Shown: positions 49,941-58,857, counted from the stretch's first letter. The stretch is 64,000 nucleotides of DNA from Clostridiales bacterium (GCA_022786965.1 JALFXH010000113.1:1-64000); one strand, 5' to 3'. Notes: generated by a model not told the origin, from the letters alone. Numbers and translations: made by a program.

Positions 49941-50576
49941 TTACTTGGCAGCCAGAGCCTTGGCAGCCTGTCCGGCGGAAGCGGCGTCCTCGGTGTAGAC
50001 GTCAGCGCCAATCTCGTTGGCGAAGGCCTGGGTGATGGGAGCGCCGCCCACCATGATCTTGAACTCGCTCCGGCGAGGATGCTTGTTCAGAGCGGCCACG
50101 GTCTCCTGCATGGCAGGCATGGTGGTGGTCAGCAGAGCGGAAACGCCCATGACGGTGATCTCGGGATCGTTGGCAGCCTCCAGGAACTTCTCCACGGGGA
50201 CGTCGATGCCCAGGTCGACGACCTCGTAGCCGGTGGACTCGATCATCATGATAACCAGGTTCTTGCCGATGTCGTGCAGGTCGCCGGCAACGGTGCCCAT
50301 GGCCATCTTGCCGATCTTGGCGGCGTTGTCGCCGGCCAGGTAAGGCTTCAGAACCTCAACGCCCTTCTTCATGGCCTTGGCGGCGATCAGCATTTCGGGA
50401 ACGAAGATCTCGTTCTTCTTGAACTTGTCGCCCACGATGCTCATGGCGTCGATCATGCCCTTGTTCAGAATGTCGATCGGAGCGTTGCCCTCGTCCAATG
50501 CTTCCTGAACCAGACCGGGTACCAGTTTCGACTTGCCGATTTCTACGGCATGAGCCAGTTCTTCAATTTTAGACAT
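49941..50576 (-). CDS. Corrinoid protein 1 (B12-binding methyl carrier)
   Basis: 211 residues. An N-terminal helical cap (residues ~1-85) precedes the Rossmann-type cobalamin domain with the base-off motif GDLHDIGKNLV (D-x-H-x-x-G), GVSALLTTTMPAMQETV and VGGAPITQAFANEIGADVY. This is the MtaC/MtbC/MttC/MtvC type carrier that passes methyl groups through the cobalt. Upstream on the same strand is a methyl-THF methyltransferase. The carrier is 40% or more alike by eye to the second corrinoid protein at 52.5 kb. Confidence 0.92.
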   Translation of the reverse strand: MSKIEELAHAVEIGKSKLVPGLVQEALDEGNAPIDILNKGMIDAMSIVGDKFKKNEIFVPEMLIAAKAMKKGVEVLKPYLAGDNAAKIGKMAMGTVAGDLHDIGKNLVIMMIESTGYEVVDLGIDVPVEKFLEAANDPEITVMGVSALLTTTMPAMQETVAALNKHPRRSEFKIMVGGAPITQAFANEIGADVYTEDAASAGQAAKALAAK

Positions 50577-50617
50577 ATGAGATTCCCCCTAAAATAATGT
50601 TAATGAAAGTATGGTAA

Positions 50618-51421
50618 TCAGTTGGTCTTGACGGGACCAAATTTTCCATCACGGTAAGCGCCGATGTACTCCATGCAGTACTCGTCCAGACCCAGCATGG
50701 CCTCGGTGGCGTACATCATGCCCATCATATCCCGGTTGGTGGGATCCAGCACGGCGGAGTCCATGCCGGCCTTCATGGCCAGAACCAGGAACGCCTGATT
50801 CAGCAGCTTCCGGACGGGCAGGTTGAAGGAGATGTTGCTGACAGCACCGGTGACGTGGATGCTGGGGAACTTCTCCTTGACGGTGTGGATGACCTCTTCC
50901 ACCATGGCGATGCCGTCCTCGGAGGTGCACAGCATCTCCACCAGAGGATCGATGTGCAGGCGGCTGGGCGCGATGTTGTACTCCTTGGCCTTGGCCATCA
51001 GCTGATCAAACACGGTCAGCCGCTCCTCGGCGGACTGGGGAATACCCTTGGCGCACAGCAGCGCGATGCACTGCCAGGTGGTGCCGGCGATGGCGGGGAA
51101 GATGGTATCGACCTTGTTGCCCTCCATGGACACGGAGTTGATGAGGCCGGGCTTCTTGCAGAATTTCATGGCTTCCACGCAGACGGAAGCGTCGGGGCTG
51201 TCGATGCAGATGGGGGTGTCGGTGACCTCCTGAACCAGATCGATCATCCAGTGCAGAGTTTCTACCTCGTTGTCCTTGACAGACGCACACACATCGATAA
51301 AGTCCGCGCCGGCCTCCGTCTGGATCTTCGCCAGATTACGGATCCAGTCCTCATTCCGCTCCGCGATTGCCTTGGCGACAGAGGGAATCGAACCGTTGAT
51401 CTTTTCGCCAATCAGAATCAT
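50618..51421 (-). CDS. Methyltetrahydrofolate:corrinoid methyltransferase
   Basis: 267 residues, dihydropteroate-synthase fold. Blocks MILIGEKINGSIPSVAKAIA, GADFIDVCASVKDNEV, PICIDSPDASVCVEAMKF and VTGAVSNISFNLPVRKLLNQ match AcsE/MtvA/MtqA-like enzymes. It moves methyl groups between methyl-corrinoid protein and tetrahydrofolate, linking demethylation to one-carbon metabolism. First gene of a two-gene minus-strand operon, 41 bases before corrinoid protein 1, and divergent from a LysR gene. Confidence 0.9.
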   Translation of the reverse strand: MILIGEKINGSIPSVAKAIAERNEDWIRNLAKIQTEAGADFIDVCASVKDNEVETLHWMIDLVQEVTDTPICIDSPDASVCVEAMKFCKKPGLINSVSMEGNKVDTIFPAIAGTTWQCIALLCAKGIPQSAEERLTVFDQLMAKAKEYNIAPSRLHIDPLVEMLCTSEDGIAMVEEVIHTVKEKFPSIHVTGAVSNISFNLPVRKLLNQAFLVLAMKAGMDSAVLDPTNRDMMGMMYATEAMLGLDEYCMEYIGAYRDGKFGPVKTN

Positions 51422-51599
51422 CGTTTATCAACCTCCAGTTGTTATTTTCTACAACAGTACTATATCACACGTTGACAAAATAGGAAAGCAATTAGAATTT
51501 GCCGTTTTTGCAATGAAAAGTTACAGCCCTGCAACATAGGATTGAATTTCCAGAATTTGTGTGCTATTATGGGTGCATACAGAAAGGCAGGTGTATTTC

Positions 51600-52490
51600 A
51601 TGGAGCTGCGACAGCTGCGCTATTTTCTTTCCGTAGCGGACACCCGGAGCTTTGTCAGCGCCGCTGGCAAGCTGTTCATCTCCCGGCAGGCCATCAGTAA
51701 GGCCATCTCCCAGCTGGAGAGCGAATTGAACGTGGAGCTATTCATGCGCGACTCCAACGGCGCCTTCCTGACCCCTGCGGGAATTATGTTCTACGAGCGG
51801 GTACGAACTTTGGTCATGGAGCTGGACAACCTCAGCGCCGACATGAAAAACTACGGCACCCGTTTCCACCAGCACATCCGGCTGGCCTTTTCCATCAGCG
51901 TCATGCCCCTGTTTGAGCCGAAGCTGCTGGAGTATAAGAGCACCCAGGTGAATCTGGACATTCACTATCAGGAACGTCCCAAGGAGATGTGCCTGCAGCT
52001 GCTGCGGGAGCACAAGGTGGACATGATCGTCTCCCCCATGCTCATCAAGGACCCCATGTTCGTCTGCGACCGACTGATGGATTCTCCTGTGGGCGTCCTC
52101 ATTCAGTGGAACCACGCCCTGGGCGAGCTGACGGAGGTGGAGCTGTCCGACCTGCAATGGATTCCCCTGGCGGTCCACTCCGACCACTTTCCCCGGGATT
52201 TGTACCAGAGCAATACCCTGCGGGTCCAGTATCAGGGCTATGATTTTCAGCGGCTGTTCCATCTGGTGGAGCAGGGTCTGTGCGCTCTGGTGCTGCCCCA
52301 GTGCTTCACAGGGCTGATTCCCGTCTCCACGAAATGGATTCCCATTGCGGATGCGCCGCCCTGGACGCTATACAAGTCCTATTCCAAAACCTCGGAAAAA
52401 AATCAGCTCTACAGCGCCGTCCTGGATGAGCTGCATATGCGGATTTTCCGGGATATTGTCAGTGGGGAGGATCAAAAATGCCTGATTTGA
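51600..52490 (+). CDS. LysR-family regulator of the corrinoid locus
   Basis: 296 residues from the ATG at 51600. N-terminal HTH: MELRQLRYFLSVADTRSFVS, KLFISRQAISKAISQLESEL. The rest is an effector-binding domain. It overlaps corrinoid protein 2 by 13 bases, so it is co-translated with the plus-strand operon, and it is divergent from the methyltransferase operon. It probably controls both. The likely signal is the methylated substrate or a product (inference). Confidence 0.88.
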   Translation: MELRQLRYFLSVADTRSFVSAAGKLFISRQAISKAISQLESELNVELFMRDSNGAFLTPAGIMFYERVRTLVMELDNLSADMKNYGTRFHQHIRLAFSISVMPLFEPKLLEYKSTQVNLDIHYQERPKEMCLQLLREHKVDMIVSPMLIKDPMFVCDRLMDSPVGVLIQWNHALGELTEVELSDLQWIPLAVHSDHFPRDLYQSNTLRVQYQGYDFQRLFHLVEQGLCALVLPQCFTGLIPVSTKWIPIADAPPWTLYKSYSKTSEKNQLYSAVLDELHMRIFRDIVSGEDQKCLI

Positions 52491-53149
52491 CAAAGCTTGC
52501 AGACCTGATCATCAGCGGCAGGGGCCGGGAGGTGGAGGCATACACCAAAGGGCTGCTTTCCGAGGGCGTAACGCCGGAGACCATTGTAGCCGAGGGGTTT
52601 ATGACCGGTATGTACGAGGTAGGCCGGCGGTTCGACCAGCAGGAATGCTTTATCACCGATATGCTCATGTCCGCCCGGGCTACCAAGCTGGGCTACGCCG
52701 TCATCCAGGACTGGCTGGGCGCGACTTTGCCGGTCTGTAAGTACAAGGTCATCATCGGAACCGTCCAGGGGGACCTGCACGACATCGGCAAAAATCTGGT
52801 GGCCATGGCCATGCGCTCCGTGGGGCTGGAGGTCATCGATCTGGGGGTGGACGTGCCGCCCCAGCAGTTTGTGGGCGCGGTGCTGGCCGACCCCAAGGTT
52901 GCGCTGGTGGCCATTTCCGCCCTGCTCACCACCACCCTGCCCGCCATGCGGGAGACGGTGGCGCTGCTGAAGCGCTGTCCGGCAGCAAACCGCATCCGAA
53001 TTCTGGTGGGCGGCGCCCCGGTCACCGCGGAGAAGGCAAAGGCTATGGGCGCGGATGTGTATACGCAGACTGCCTTCCAGGCGGCCAATGCTGCCCGGGA
53101 GATGATTCGTGAATTGGAGGAAGCCGGAAATGAAGCTGATAATCCTTGA
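52478..53149 (+). CDS. Corrinoid protein 2 (B12-binding methyl carrier)
   Basis: 223 residues. Helical cap then cobalamin domain with GDLHDIGKNLVAMAMRSVG, ISALLTTTLPAMRETVALL and LVGGAPVTAEKAKAMGADVY. It parallels corrinoid protein 1 along its length. Two carriers suggest two substrates or a relay. It starts inside the LysR frame and overlaps the activator gene by 20 bases, a three-gene coupled unit. Confidence 0.92.
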   Translation: MPDLTKLADLIISGRGREVEAYTKGLLSEGVTPETIVAEGFMTGMYEVGRRFDQQECFITDMLMSARATKLGYAVIQDWLGATLPVCKYKVIIGTVQGDLHDIGKNLVAMAMRSVGLEVIDLGVDVPPQQFVGAVLADPKVALVAISALLTTTLPAMRETVALLKRCPAANRIRILVGGAPVTAEKAKAMGADVYTQTAFQAANAAREMIRELEEAGNEADNP

Positions 53150-54584
53150 CCAGAACCGGGTCATTGAGGTGCCCGCCGGGACAAATCTTTTGGAAGCGCT
53201 CCGGGAAAACGGGCTGCACCCGGACGCCCCCTGCGGCGGCAGGGGCAAATGCGGAAAATGTAAGGTGATGGCGGACGGGGCCGAAAAGCTGGCCTGCCAG
53301 ACGGTGGTTGACCGAGATATGATGCTGTCGCTTCCCCATCAGGACAGCGCCCGGATTCTCACCGATGCCCAAACCGCTGACGTGACGCCCGACGGGGCCA
53401 ACCGTTACTGTATTGCATTTGACTTAGGCACCACCACCGTGGTGGCCTACCTGATGGACGGCACTACCGGAAAACTTCTAAGCAAAACCAGCTGTATGAA
53501 TCCCCAGGCCCAGTTCGGCGCGGATGTGATCTCCCGAATCGAGTACGCCATGGAGGGCCACGCCAAAGAGCTGTCCGGCTGTATCCGGGAGGCTCTTTCG
53601 GAATTGACCCAAACGGCGGCAAAGCAGGCGGGGATCTCCCCGGCGGACATCACCGCCGCAAGCATCGTGGGCAATACCGCCATGCACCACCTGCTGCTGG
53701 AAATCGACCCCAAGCCCCTGACGGTGCCGCCCTATATGCCCAATGTTTCCGAGGGGCTGACCCTGTCCCCGGCGGGACTTCTTCCCATCAGCCCCGATGG
53801 AACCGTACGGATTCTTCCGAATATTGCGGGCTTTGTGGGGGCGGACACCGTGGGCTGCCTGCTAGCCACCCGGCTGGATACTCTGGATGATCTGACCCTT
53901 ATGATCGACATCGGCACCAACGGCGAAATGGTCCTGGGCAACAAGAATCGGAGAATCGCCTGCTCCACCGCTGCCGGCCCGGCCTTTGAGGGGGCGAAAA
54001 TCGAGTGCGGTATGCGGGGCGCACCCGGCGCGGTGGATCATGTCACCGTGGAAAACGGCAAGCTTCGCTTTCACGTCATCGGCGAGGGCGAAGCCGTGGG
54101 CCTGTGCGGCTCCGGTCTTCTCGACCTCATCGCCGCGCTGCTGGAAACGGGCGAAATCAGTGAAAGCGGGCGGATGGAAAGCGGAAAAACCTACCAGTTG
54201 GAAGGAACCCGGGTCTATCTAACTCAGAAGGACGTGCGGGAGGTGCAGCTGGCCAAAGCCGCCATCCGGGCTGGCATCGAGCTGATGTGCAAGCGCATGG
54301 GGGTCAGGGTGGAGGATATCCGGCAGGTGCTGCTGGCGGGAGCCTTCGGCAACTATCTGGACCCCAACTCCGCCTGCACCATCGGCATGATTCCCCCGGC
54401 GCTCCGGGAGCGGATTGTGCCCATCGGCAACGCCGCCGGCGAGGGCGCGAAAATGGCGGTGCTCAGCGCGGAAGAGTATGCTTGCAGCAAGCGGCTGGCC
54501 CGGGAGACGGAATTTTTGGAGCTGGCCTCCATGCCGGAATTCAACGACTGTTATGTGGACTGCCTGTGCTTTGAGGAGGAATAA
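53130..54584 (+). CDS. Corrinoid reductive activator (RamA/RACo-like, ASKHA domain, DUF4445)
   Basis: 484 residues from the ATG at 53130. An N-terminal plant-type [2Fe-2S] domain (APCGGRGKCGKCKVMADG, then KLACQTVV) is joined to an ASKHA ATPase-like domain (CIAFDLGTTTVVAYLMDGTT, IDIGTNGEMVLGNKNRRIAC, VLLAGAFGNYLDP). Such proteins use ATP to reduce Co(II) back to active Co(I) in corrinoid methyl carriers. Coupled to corrinoid protein 2 and followed two bases later by DUF2284. Confidence 0.9.
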   Translation: MKLIILDQNRVIEVPAGTNLLEALRENGLHPDAPCGGRGKCGKCKVMADGAEKLACQTVVDRDMMLSLPHQDSARILTDAQTADVTPDGANRYCIAFDLGTTTVVAYLMDGTTGKLLSKTSCMNPQAQFGADVISRIEYAMEGHAKELSGCIREALSELTQTAAKQAGISPADITAASIVGNTAMHHLLLEIDPKPLTVPPYMPNVSEGLTLSPAGLLPISPDGTVRILPNIAGFVGADTVGCLLATRLDTLDDLTLMIDIGTNGEMVLGNKNRRIACSTAAGPAFEGAKIECGMRGAPGAVDHVTVENGKLRFHVIGEGEAVGLCGSGLLDLIAALLETGEISESGRMESGKTYQLEGTRVYLTQKDVREVQLAKAAIRAGIELMCKRMGVRVEDIRQVLLAGAFGNYLDPNSACTIGMIPPALRERIVPIGNAAGEGAKMAVLSAEEYACSKRLARETEFLELASMPEFNDCYVDCLCFEEE

Positions 54585-54586
54585 GC

Positions 54587-55126
54587 ATGGAATATACGCA
54601 AATCGCGAAGCTGGCGGAAGAAGCCGGTTTTACCCACGTTGCCCCGCTGGACCCGAAAACCTTGCAGCTGAAGCCGGAGGTCCGGCAGATGTGTCAGGCC
54701 AACTCCTGCGGGATGTACGGCAAACGCTGGAGCTGTCCCCCGGGCTGCGGCTCCTTGGAGGACTGTGAAGCGCGGGTCAGCCGCTACAGCCACGGCATTC
54801 TGGTCCAGACCGTGGGGCAACTGGAGGATGAGCTGGACGGCGAGGGCATGATGGACGCGGAGCACCAGCACAAGGAGAACTTCCTGAAAATGAACAAGCT
54901 CCTGCGGGAGCGGCACGCGGATGTGCTGGCGCTGGGGTCTGGCTGCTGTACCCTGTGCAAGACCTGTACATACCCGGAGGAACCCTGCCGGTTCCCCGAC
55001 CGGCAGATTTCCTCCATGGAGGCCTACGGACTGGTGGTGCTGGAAGCCTGTAAGGCCAATAACCTGCCCTATTATTACGGCAAATGCACCATCTCCTACA
55101 CCGGATGCTTCCTGTATAACGACTGA
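54587..55126 (+). CDS. DUF2284 cysteine-rich metal-binding protein
   Basis: 179 residues. Cysteine groups MCQANSCGMYGKRWSCPPGC (residues ~35-55) and GCCTLCKTCTYPEEPC (~124-140) match DUF2284 proteins, thought to bind metal or Fe-S. They often sit beside corrinoid methyltransferase genes in acetogens and methanogens; the function is not established. Last gene of the plus-strand corrinoid operon. Confidence 0.85.
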   Translation: MEYTQIAKLAEEAGFTHVAPLDPKTLQLKPEVRQMCQANSCGMYGKRWSCPPGCGSLEDCEARVSRYSHGILVQTVGQLEDELDGEGMMDAEHQHKENFLKMNKLLRERHADVLALGSGCCTLCKTCTYPEEPCRFPDRQISSMEAYGLVVLEACKANNLPYYYGKCTISYTGCFLYND

Positions 55127-55210
55127 TACAGAGGGCGCATCATACATCAGACTATGAAAAAGTCCAGCTCATGCTGGGCTTTTCCATTTTTCATGACGCC
55201 ATGAACAGGT

Positions 55211-55340
55211 CCTATGGTGTAACGACCTCCTCCTGGGTCCGCAACGCATTGTTTGATGGCACTGCCGTCACCGAGCAGGCCCAATGGTGTAACGACTACC
55301 ACCTGGGTCCGTAACGCATTGTCAACGGCGACTCGCCGTA
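55211..55340. repeat. Two tandem family T repeats
   Basis: Copy a: CTATGGTGTAACGACCTCCT, GTCCGCAACGCATTG. Copy b: ACCGAGCAGGCCCAATGGTG, GTCCGTAACGCATTG, with a CGGCGACTCGCCG tail. They fill most of the 309-base gap before the histidine kinase. Confidence 0.7.
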
Positions 55341-55363
55341 TTTGTAAACTTTTTTTGGTCCTG

Positions 55364-55391
55364 TTGAAATACGGAAGCGGTATGATATAAT
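55364..55391 (+). promoter_or_regulatory. Promoter of the histidine kinase gene
   Basis: TTGAAA at 55364-55369, 16-base spacer, TATAAT at 55386-55391, 45 bases before the start. Confidence 0.7.
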
Positions 55392-55435
55392 AAAACCATA
55401 CATTTTGTGGTAGGAAAGAAAGAGGTGCCCCAACG

Positions 55436-56860
55436 ATGAAAAGCTCCTTCAGCCGCAATTTCTCCACGGCGGCGACCATCCTTCTGATGACGCTGGTCAT
55501 CCTCGGCGCGTCCTTCCAGATTCAGATCAATAACTTTCTGGAGGACACCACCGTATCCCGGCTGACCCATAATTCTCAGGTGGTTGCCAATCTGGCGGGG
55601 GCTTACGGCATGGACGGAAACCTAAACAGCCGGGAGCTGATGCTGAATCTGGACGTGGTGTCCCAAATCACCAACGCCGACATTGTGGTCTGCGACAGCA
55701 GCGGCTATATCACCGTCTGCTCCGACACCCTGAACGGCTGCGACCACGACGGCTGGCAGCTGAACCCGGATTTTCTGGACAAGGTCTACGAAAGCGGCGG
55801 CTACAGCGCCACCGGCACCATCCGCAACCTCTACGATGAGGAGCGCTATGTGGTGTCCGCCCCCATCGTCAGCGGGGAGAATAAATTGGGCATCGTCATC
55901 GTCTCCACCCCCACCGCCGGAACCAAGCAGGTTCTCAATAAAATCTCCAACATTTTTCTCACCGTATCTGTATTCGTGGTGCTCATCGCCGTACTGGGGG
56001 TCATGGCCTTCGCCCGGCGGGAGAGCAAGCCCTTAAAAGAGCTTGCCAAGGCGGCTACCGCCTTCGGTCACGGCGAACTGGATGCCCGGGTCAAAATTGA
56101 CGAGGATTGCAGCGAGGAAATGGAGGAGCTGGCCCTGGCTTTCAACAACATGGCCTCCTCCCTGCAAAAGAGCGAATACGCCCGGCAGGAATTCGTGGCC
56201 AACGTCTCCCACGAGCTGAAGACCCCCATGACCACCATTTCCGGTTATGTGGACGGAATCTTAGACGGCACCATCCCCGAGGAACGGCGCAGGCATTACC
56301 TGCAAATCGTGTCGGACGAAACCAAGCGCCTGAGCCGGCTGGTGCGCAGTATGCTGGATATCTCCCAACTGCAAAAGGAGCAGGGCATCCCCGAGGAGAA
56401 GAAAATTCACTTCGATCTGACCGAGTGCGCCGGACAGGTGCTCATCACCTTTGAGAAGAAAATCAACGACAAGCACCTGAACGTGGACGTGAACTTCCCG
56501 GAGCACCCGGTATACACCATGGCCAATCAGGACTATATCACCCAGGTTATCTACAATCTGCTGGACAACGCCGTAAAGTTCTGCCCCGAGGGCGGCAACC
56601 TGGGCCTGAGCATCCGGGAGGGCGGCAGCAAGGCCTATGTATCCGTGAGCAACGACGGCGAGACCATCCCGCCGGAGGAGTTGCCCCTGGTTTTCGACCG
56701 GTTCCACAAGCTGGACAAATCCCGCTCCCAGAACCGGGACGGCTGGGGCCTGGGCCTGTATATCGTCAAGACCATCGTCTGCTGCCACGGGGAGAATATC
56801 TCCGTAAGCTCCAAGGACGGCAAGACGGAATTCACCTTCACCATGCCCCTAGTAAACTGA
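55436..56860 (+). CDS. Sensor histidine kinase without an adjacent response regulator
   Basis: 474 residues. Two membrane helices (residues ~10-30 and ~165-187, IFLTVSVFVVLIAVLGVMAF) bracket an extracellular sensor domain. Then HAMP (ESKPLKELAKAATAFGHGEL), the phospho-acceptor His in FVANVSHELKTPMTTISGYV, and the ATPase boxes NLLDNAVKFCPEGG and DGWGLGLYIVKTIV. No response regulator lies before or after, so its partner is elsewhere. Confidence 0.92.
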   Translation: MKSSFSRNFSTAATILLMTLVILGASFQIQINNFLEDTTVSRLTHNSQVVANLAGAYGMDGNLNSRELMLNLDVVSQITNADIVVCDSSGYITVCSDTLNGCDHDGWQLNPDFLDKVYESGGYSATGTIRNLYDEERYVVSAPIVSGENKLGIVIVSTPTAGTKQVLNKISNIFLTVSVFVVLIAVLGVMAFARRESKPLKELAKAATAFGHGELDARVKIDEDCSEEMEELALAFNNMASSLQKSEYARQEFVANVSHELKTPMTTISGYVDGILDGTIPEERRRHYLQIVSDETKRLSRLVRSMLDISQLQKEQGIPEEKKIHFDLTECAGQVLITFEKKINDKHLNVDVNFPEHPVYTMANQDYITQVIYNLLDNAVKFCPEGGNLGLSIREGGSKAYVSVSNDGETIPPEELPLVFDRFHKLDKSRSQNRDGWGLGLYIVKTIVCCHGENISVSSKDGKTEFTFTMPLVN

Positions 56861-56867
56861 CCCACCC

Positions 56868-56896
56868 GTAGGGGGCGGCGTCCTCGACGCCCCGTT
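56868..56896. repeat. Family R palindrome on the left of the RAYT gene
   Basis: GTAGGGGGCGGCGTCCTCGA followed by CGCCCCG. It ends 23 bases before the RAYT start and faces the unit at 57420-57449. Confidence 0.75.
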
Positions 56897-56919
56897 CAAC
56901 AACCGAAAGGAGATTTCCT

Positions 56920-57414
56920 ATGGATATCCCCAAAAGGAAGTCCAACCGTCTTAAAAGTTACGACTACGGTCAGCAGGGCTGCTTTTTTCTGACTCTCTGC
57001 GCAAAGGACAGACTCCCCTTATTTGGTTCTATTTCATCGGGAACAGATTCCACTCCACCAGAAACGGATTTATCAGTTTTTGGGAAAATCATTTGTAATC
57101 AACTGCAAAACATGATATCAACATACAATGATATAAAAATAGAAAAATATGTCATCATGCCAAATCATGTGCATCTGCTGATTACGCTATGTAATGAAAA
57201 ACAATCGGACAGTCCACAAAATTCCAGAATACCTTTTTGGGTTTCCACATTCAAACGGTTCACAAATAAAACTTCCGGTCAGGATTTATGGCAGCGTTCC
57301 TACTATGACCACATTATCAGAGATGAAGAAGACTTTCTGATCAAATGGAACTATATTGACAGCAATCCGGCAAAATGGACGCTGGACGATATGTATGTCA
57401 CAGATCCGTTATGA
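56920..57414 (+). CDS. REP-associated tyrosine transposase (RAYT, Y1/IS200-like)
   Basis: 164 residues. Start RLKSYDYGQQGCFFLTLCAK, metal-binding HUH motif in KYVIMPNHVHLLITL, and the catalytic Tyr region WQRSYYDHIIRDEEDFLIKW, then YIDSNPAKW, the RAYT-specific pattern. RAYTs nick and join single-stranded REP hairpins and are normally single-copy, domesticated genes. Inverted GTAGGG-type palindromes flank it on both sides, the expected REPtron layout. Its base composition is clearly more AT-rich than neighbours, suggesting transfer. Confidence 0.88.
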   Translation: MDIPKRKSNRLKSYDYGQQGCFFLTLCAKDRLPLFGSISSGTDSTPPETDLSVFGKIICNQLQNMISTYNDIKIEKYVIMPNHVHLLITLCNEKQSDSPQNSRIPFWVSTFKRFTNKTSGQDLWQRSYYDHIIRDEEDFLIKWNYIDSNPAKWTLDDMYVTDPL

Positions 57415-57419
57415 CAGCA

Positions 57420-57561
57420 AAGGGGCGTCGGGGACGCCGCACCCTACGAATCTGTGTAACGAATCGAGCAGAACCCAATGACGTAACAATTACCACCCGG
57501 GTTCGTAACGAATTGTCAGGCGGCACTGCCGCCAGGGGCGTCGGGGACGCCGCCCCCTACG
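57420..57561. repeat. R-T-R composite repeat on the right of the RAYT gene
   Basis: R palindrome (AGGGGCGTCGGGGACGCCGC, ACCCTACG) at 57420-57449, family T repeat (GAGCAGAACCCAATGACGTA, GTTCGTAACGAATTG) at 57464-57533 and a second R unit (GGGGCGTCGGGGACGCCGCC, CCCTACG) at 57534-57561. The last unit lies directly upstream of htrA. Confidence 0.75.
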
Positions 57562-57574
57562 AGCGAGGTACTCT

Positions 57575-58846
57575 ATGAGCGAACGAAATCACAACTATCC
57601 CGACTGGGACGACAGCGTATACGGCACCGGGCCTACGGACCCGCCGAAAAGCAGAGGCGCGCTGGTGGCGCTGATGCTGATTCTGATTATTTTCCTGTGC
57701 GGCATCGTCACCATGCTGAGCCTGATGAACATCCGCCTGTTCCGGGAACTGAAGACCGATAAAAAGCAGCAGGAACTGGCCATCTCCTTCACCACGGAGC
57801 CTACGGAGGAAATGGTGGAGCAAATGGTTCCCGCCCAGGAGCCGGCTGCCGCGGTTTCTTCCGCTCCCAACGCTACCATGAATCTGCAGGCGGCGCCCAA
57901 GGGTATCGATAATATCCCCCAGAACGGCGGTATGTCCTTGCAGGATATCTACACCCAGAATATCCCCTCCGTGGTGTCCATCACCTGTCAGAGCAGCCAC
58001 AGTGCGTCCTCCGGCACCGGCGTGATTCTCTCCGCCGACGGCTATATCGTGACCAACGCCCATGTGGTGGAGAATTCCAGTGCGATTTCCGTCCAGCTCA
58101 CCGATGACCGTATCTTCAATGCCCGGCTGGTGGGCTGCGACGACATTTCCGATCTGGCAGTGCTGCACATCGACTGCACCGACCTGACCCCCGCCCAGTT
58201 TGGCGACTCCTCCACATTGCGGGTGGGCGACACGGTGGTGGCCATCGGCGATCCTCTGGGTGCGGCCTTCCGGGGCACCTACACCAACGGCATCGTCTCC
58301 GCCATCAATCGGGACGTGGACACGAATGGCCGCACCATGACCCTGATTCAGACCAACGCCGCCCTGAACTCCGGCAACTCCGGCGGCCCGCTGATCAACT
58401 GCTATGGTCAGGTCATCGGCATCAACACCATGAAGATCGGCACCTTTACCGACACCGCCGGTGTGGAAGGTCTGGGCTTCGCCATTCCCAGCACCCAGGT
58501 GAAGGAAATTGTGGATCAGATCATCTCTCAGGGCTACGTCTCCGGGCGGCCCACCCTGGGCATTACCGGCGAGGCCCTGTCCAGCTTCTATCAGCACTAC
58601 TACCGGATGCCCGCTGGCCTGTATATCACCGAGGTGGAAGCCGGCAGTGACGCCGCCAGAAAGGGCATTCAGGAGGGCGATATGCTGCTGTATCTGGGGG
58701 ACACCCGGATCACCTCCATGGACGACCTGAAAAGCGCGATCTACGACTGTCAGGTGGGCGAGGTGGTAGAGGTCATCGTCTATCACAAGGGCCAGCAGTA
58801 CAAACTGGAACTGACACTGAGCGAAGACATACCGAATTATGGTTAA
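57575..58846 (+). CDS. htrA: HtrA/DegP-type serine protease
   Basis: 423 residues. A cytoplasmic N-terminus and one membrane helix (LVALMLILIIFLCGIVTML) tether an external trypsin-like domain with His in IVTNAHVVENSS, Asp in DDISDLAVLHIDC and Ser in LNSGNSGGPLINCYGQ, then one PDZ domain (LYITEVEAGSDAARKGIQEG). It degrades misfolded envelope proteins. The start is 14 bases after a family R repeat, which must have replaced most of the original leader. Confidence 0.93.
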   Translation: MSERNHNYPDWDDSVYGTGPTDPPKSRGALVALMLILIIFLCGIVTMLSLMNIRLFRELKTDKKQQELAISFTTEPTEEMVEQMVPAQEPAAAVSSAPNATMNLQAAPKGIDNIPQNGGMSLQDIYTQNIPSVVSITCQSSHSASSGTGVILSADGYIVTNAHVVENSSAISVQLTDDRIFNARLVGCDDISDLAVLHIDCTDLTPAQFGDSSTLRVGDTVVAIGDPLGAAFRGTYTNGIVSAINRDVDTNGRTMTLIQTNAALNSGNSGGPLINCYGQVIGINTMKIGTFTDTAGVEGLGFAIPSTQVKEIVDQIISQGYVSGRPTLGITGEALSSFYQHYYRMPAGLYITEVEAGSDAARKGIQEGDMLLYLGDTRITSMDDLKSAIYDCQVGEVVEVIVYHKGQQYKLELTLSEDIPNYG

Positions 58847-58857
58847 TTGAAAATTTC

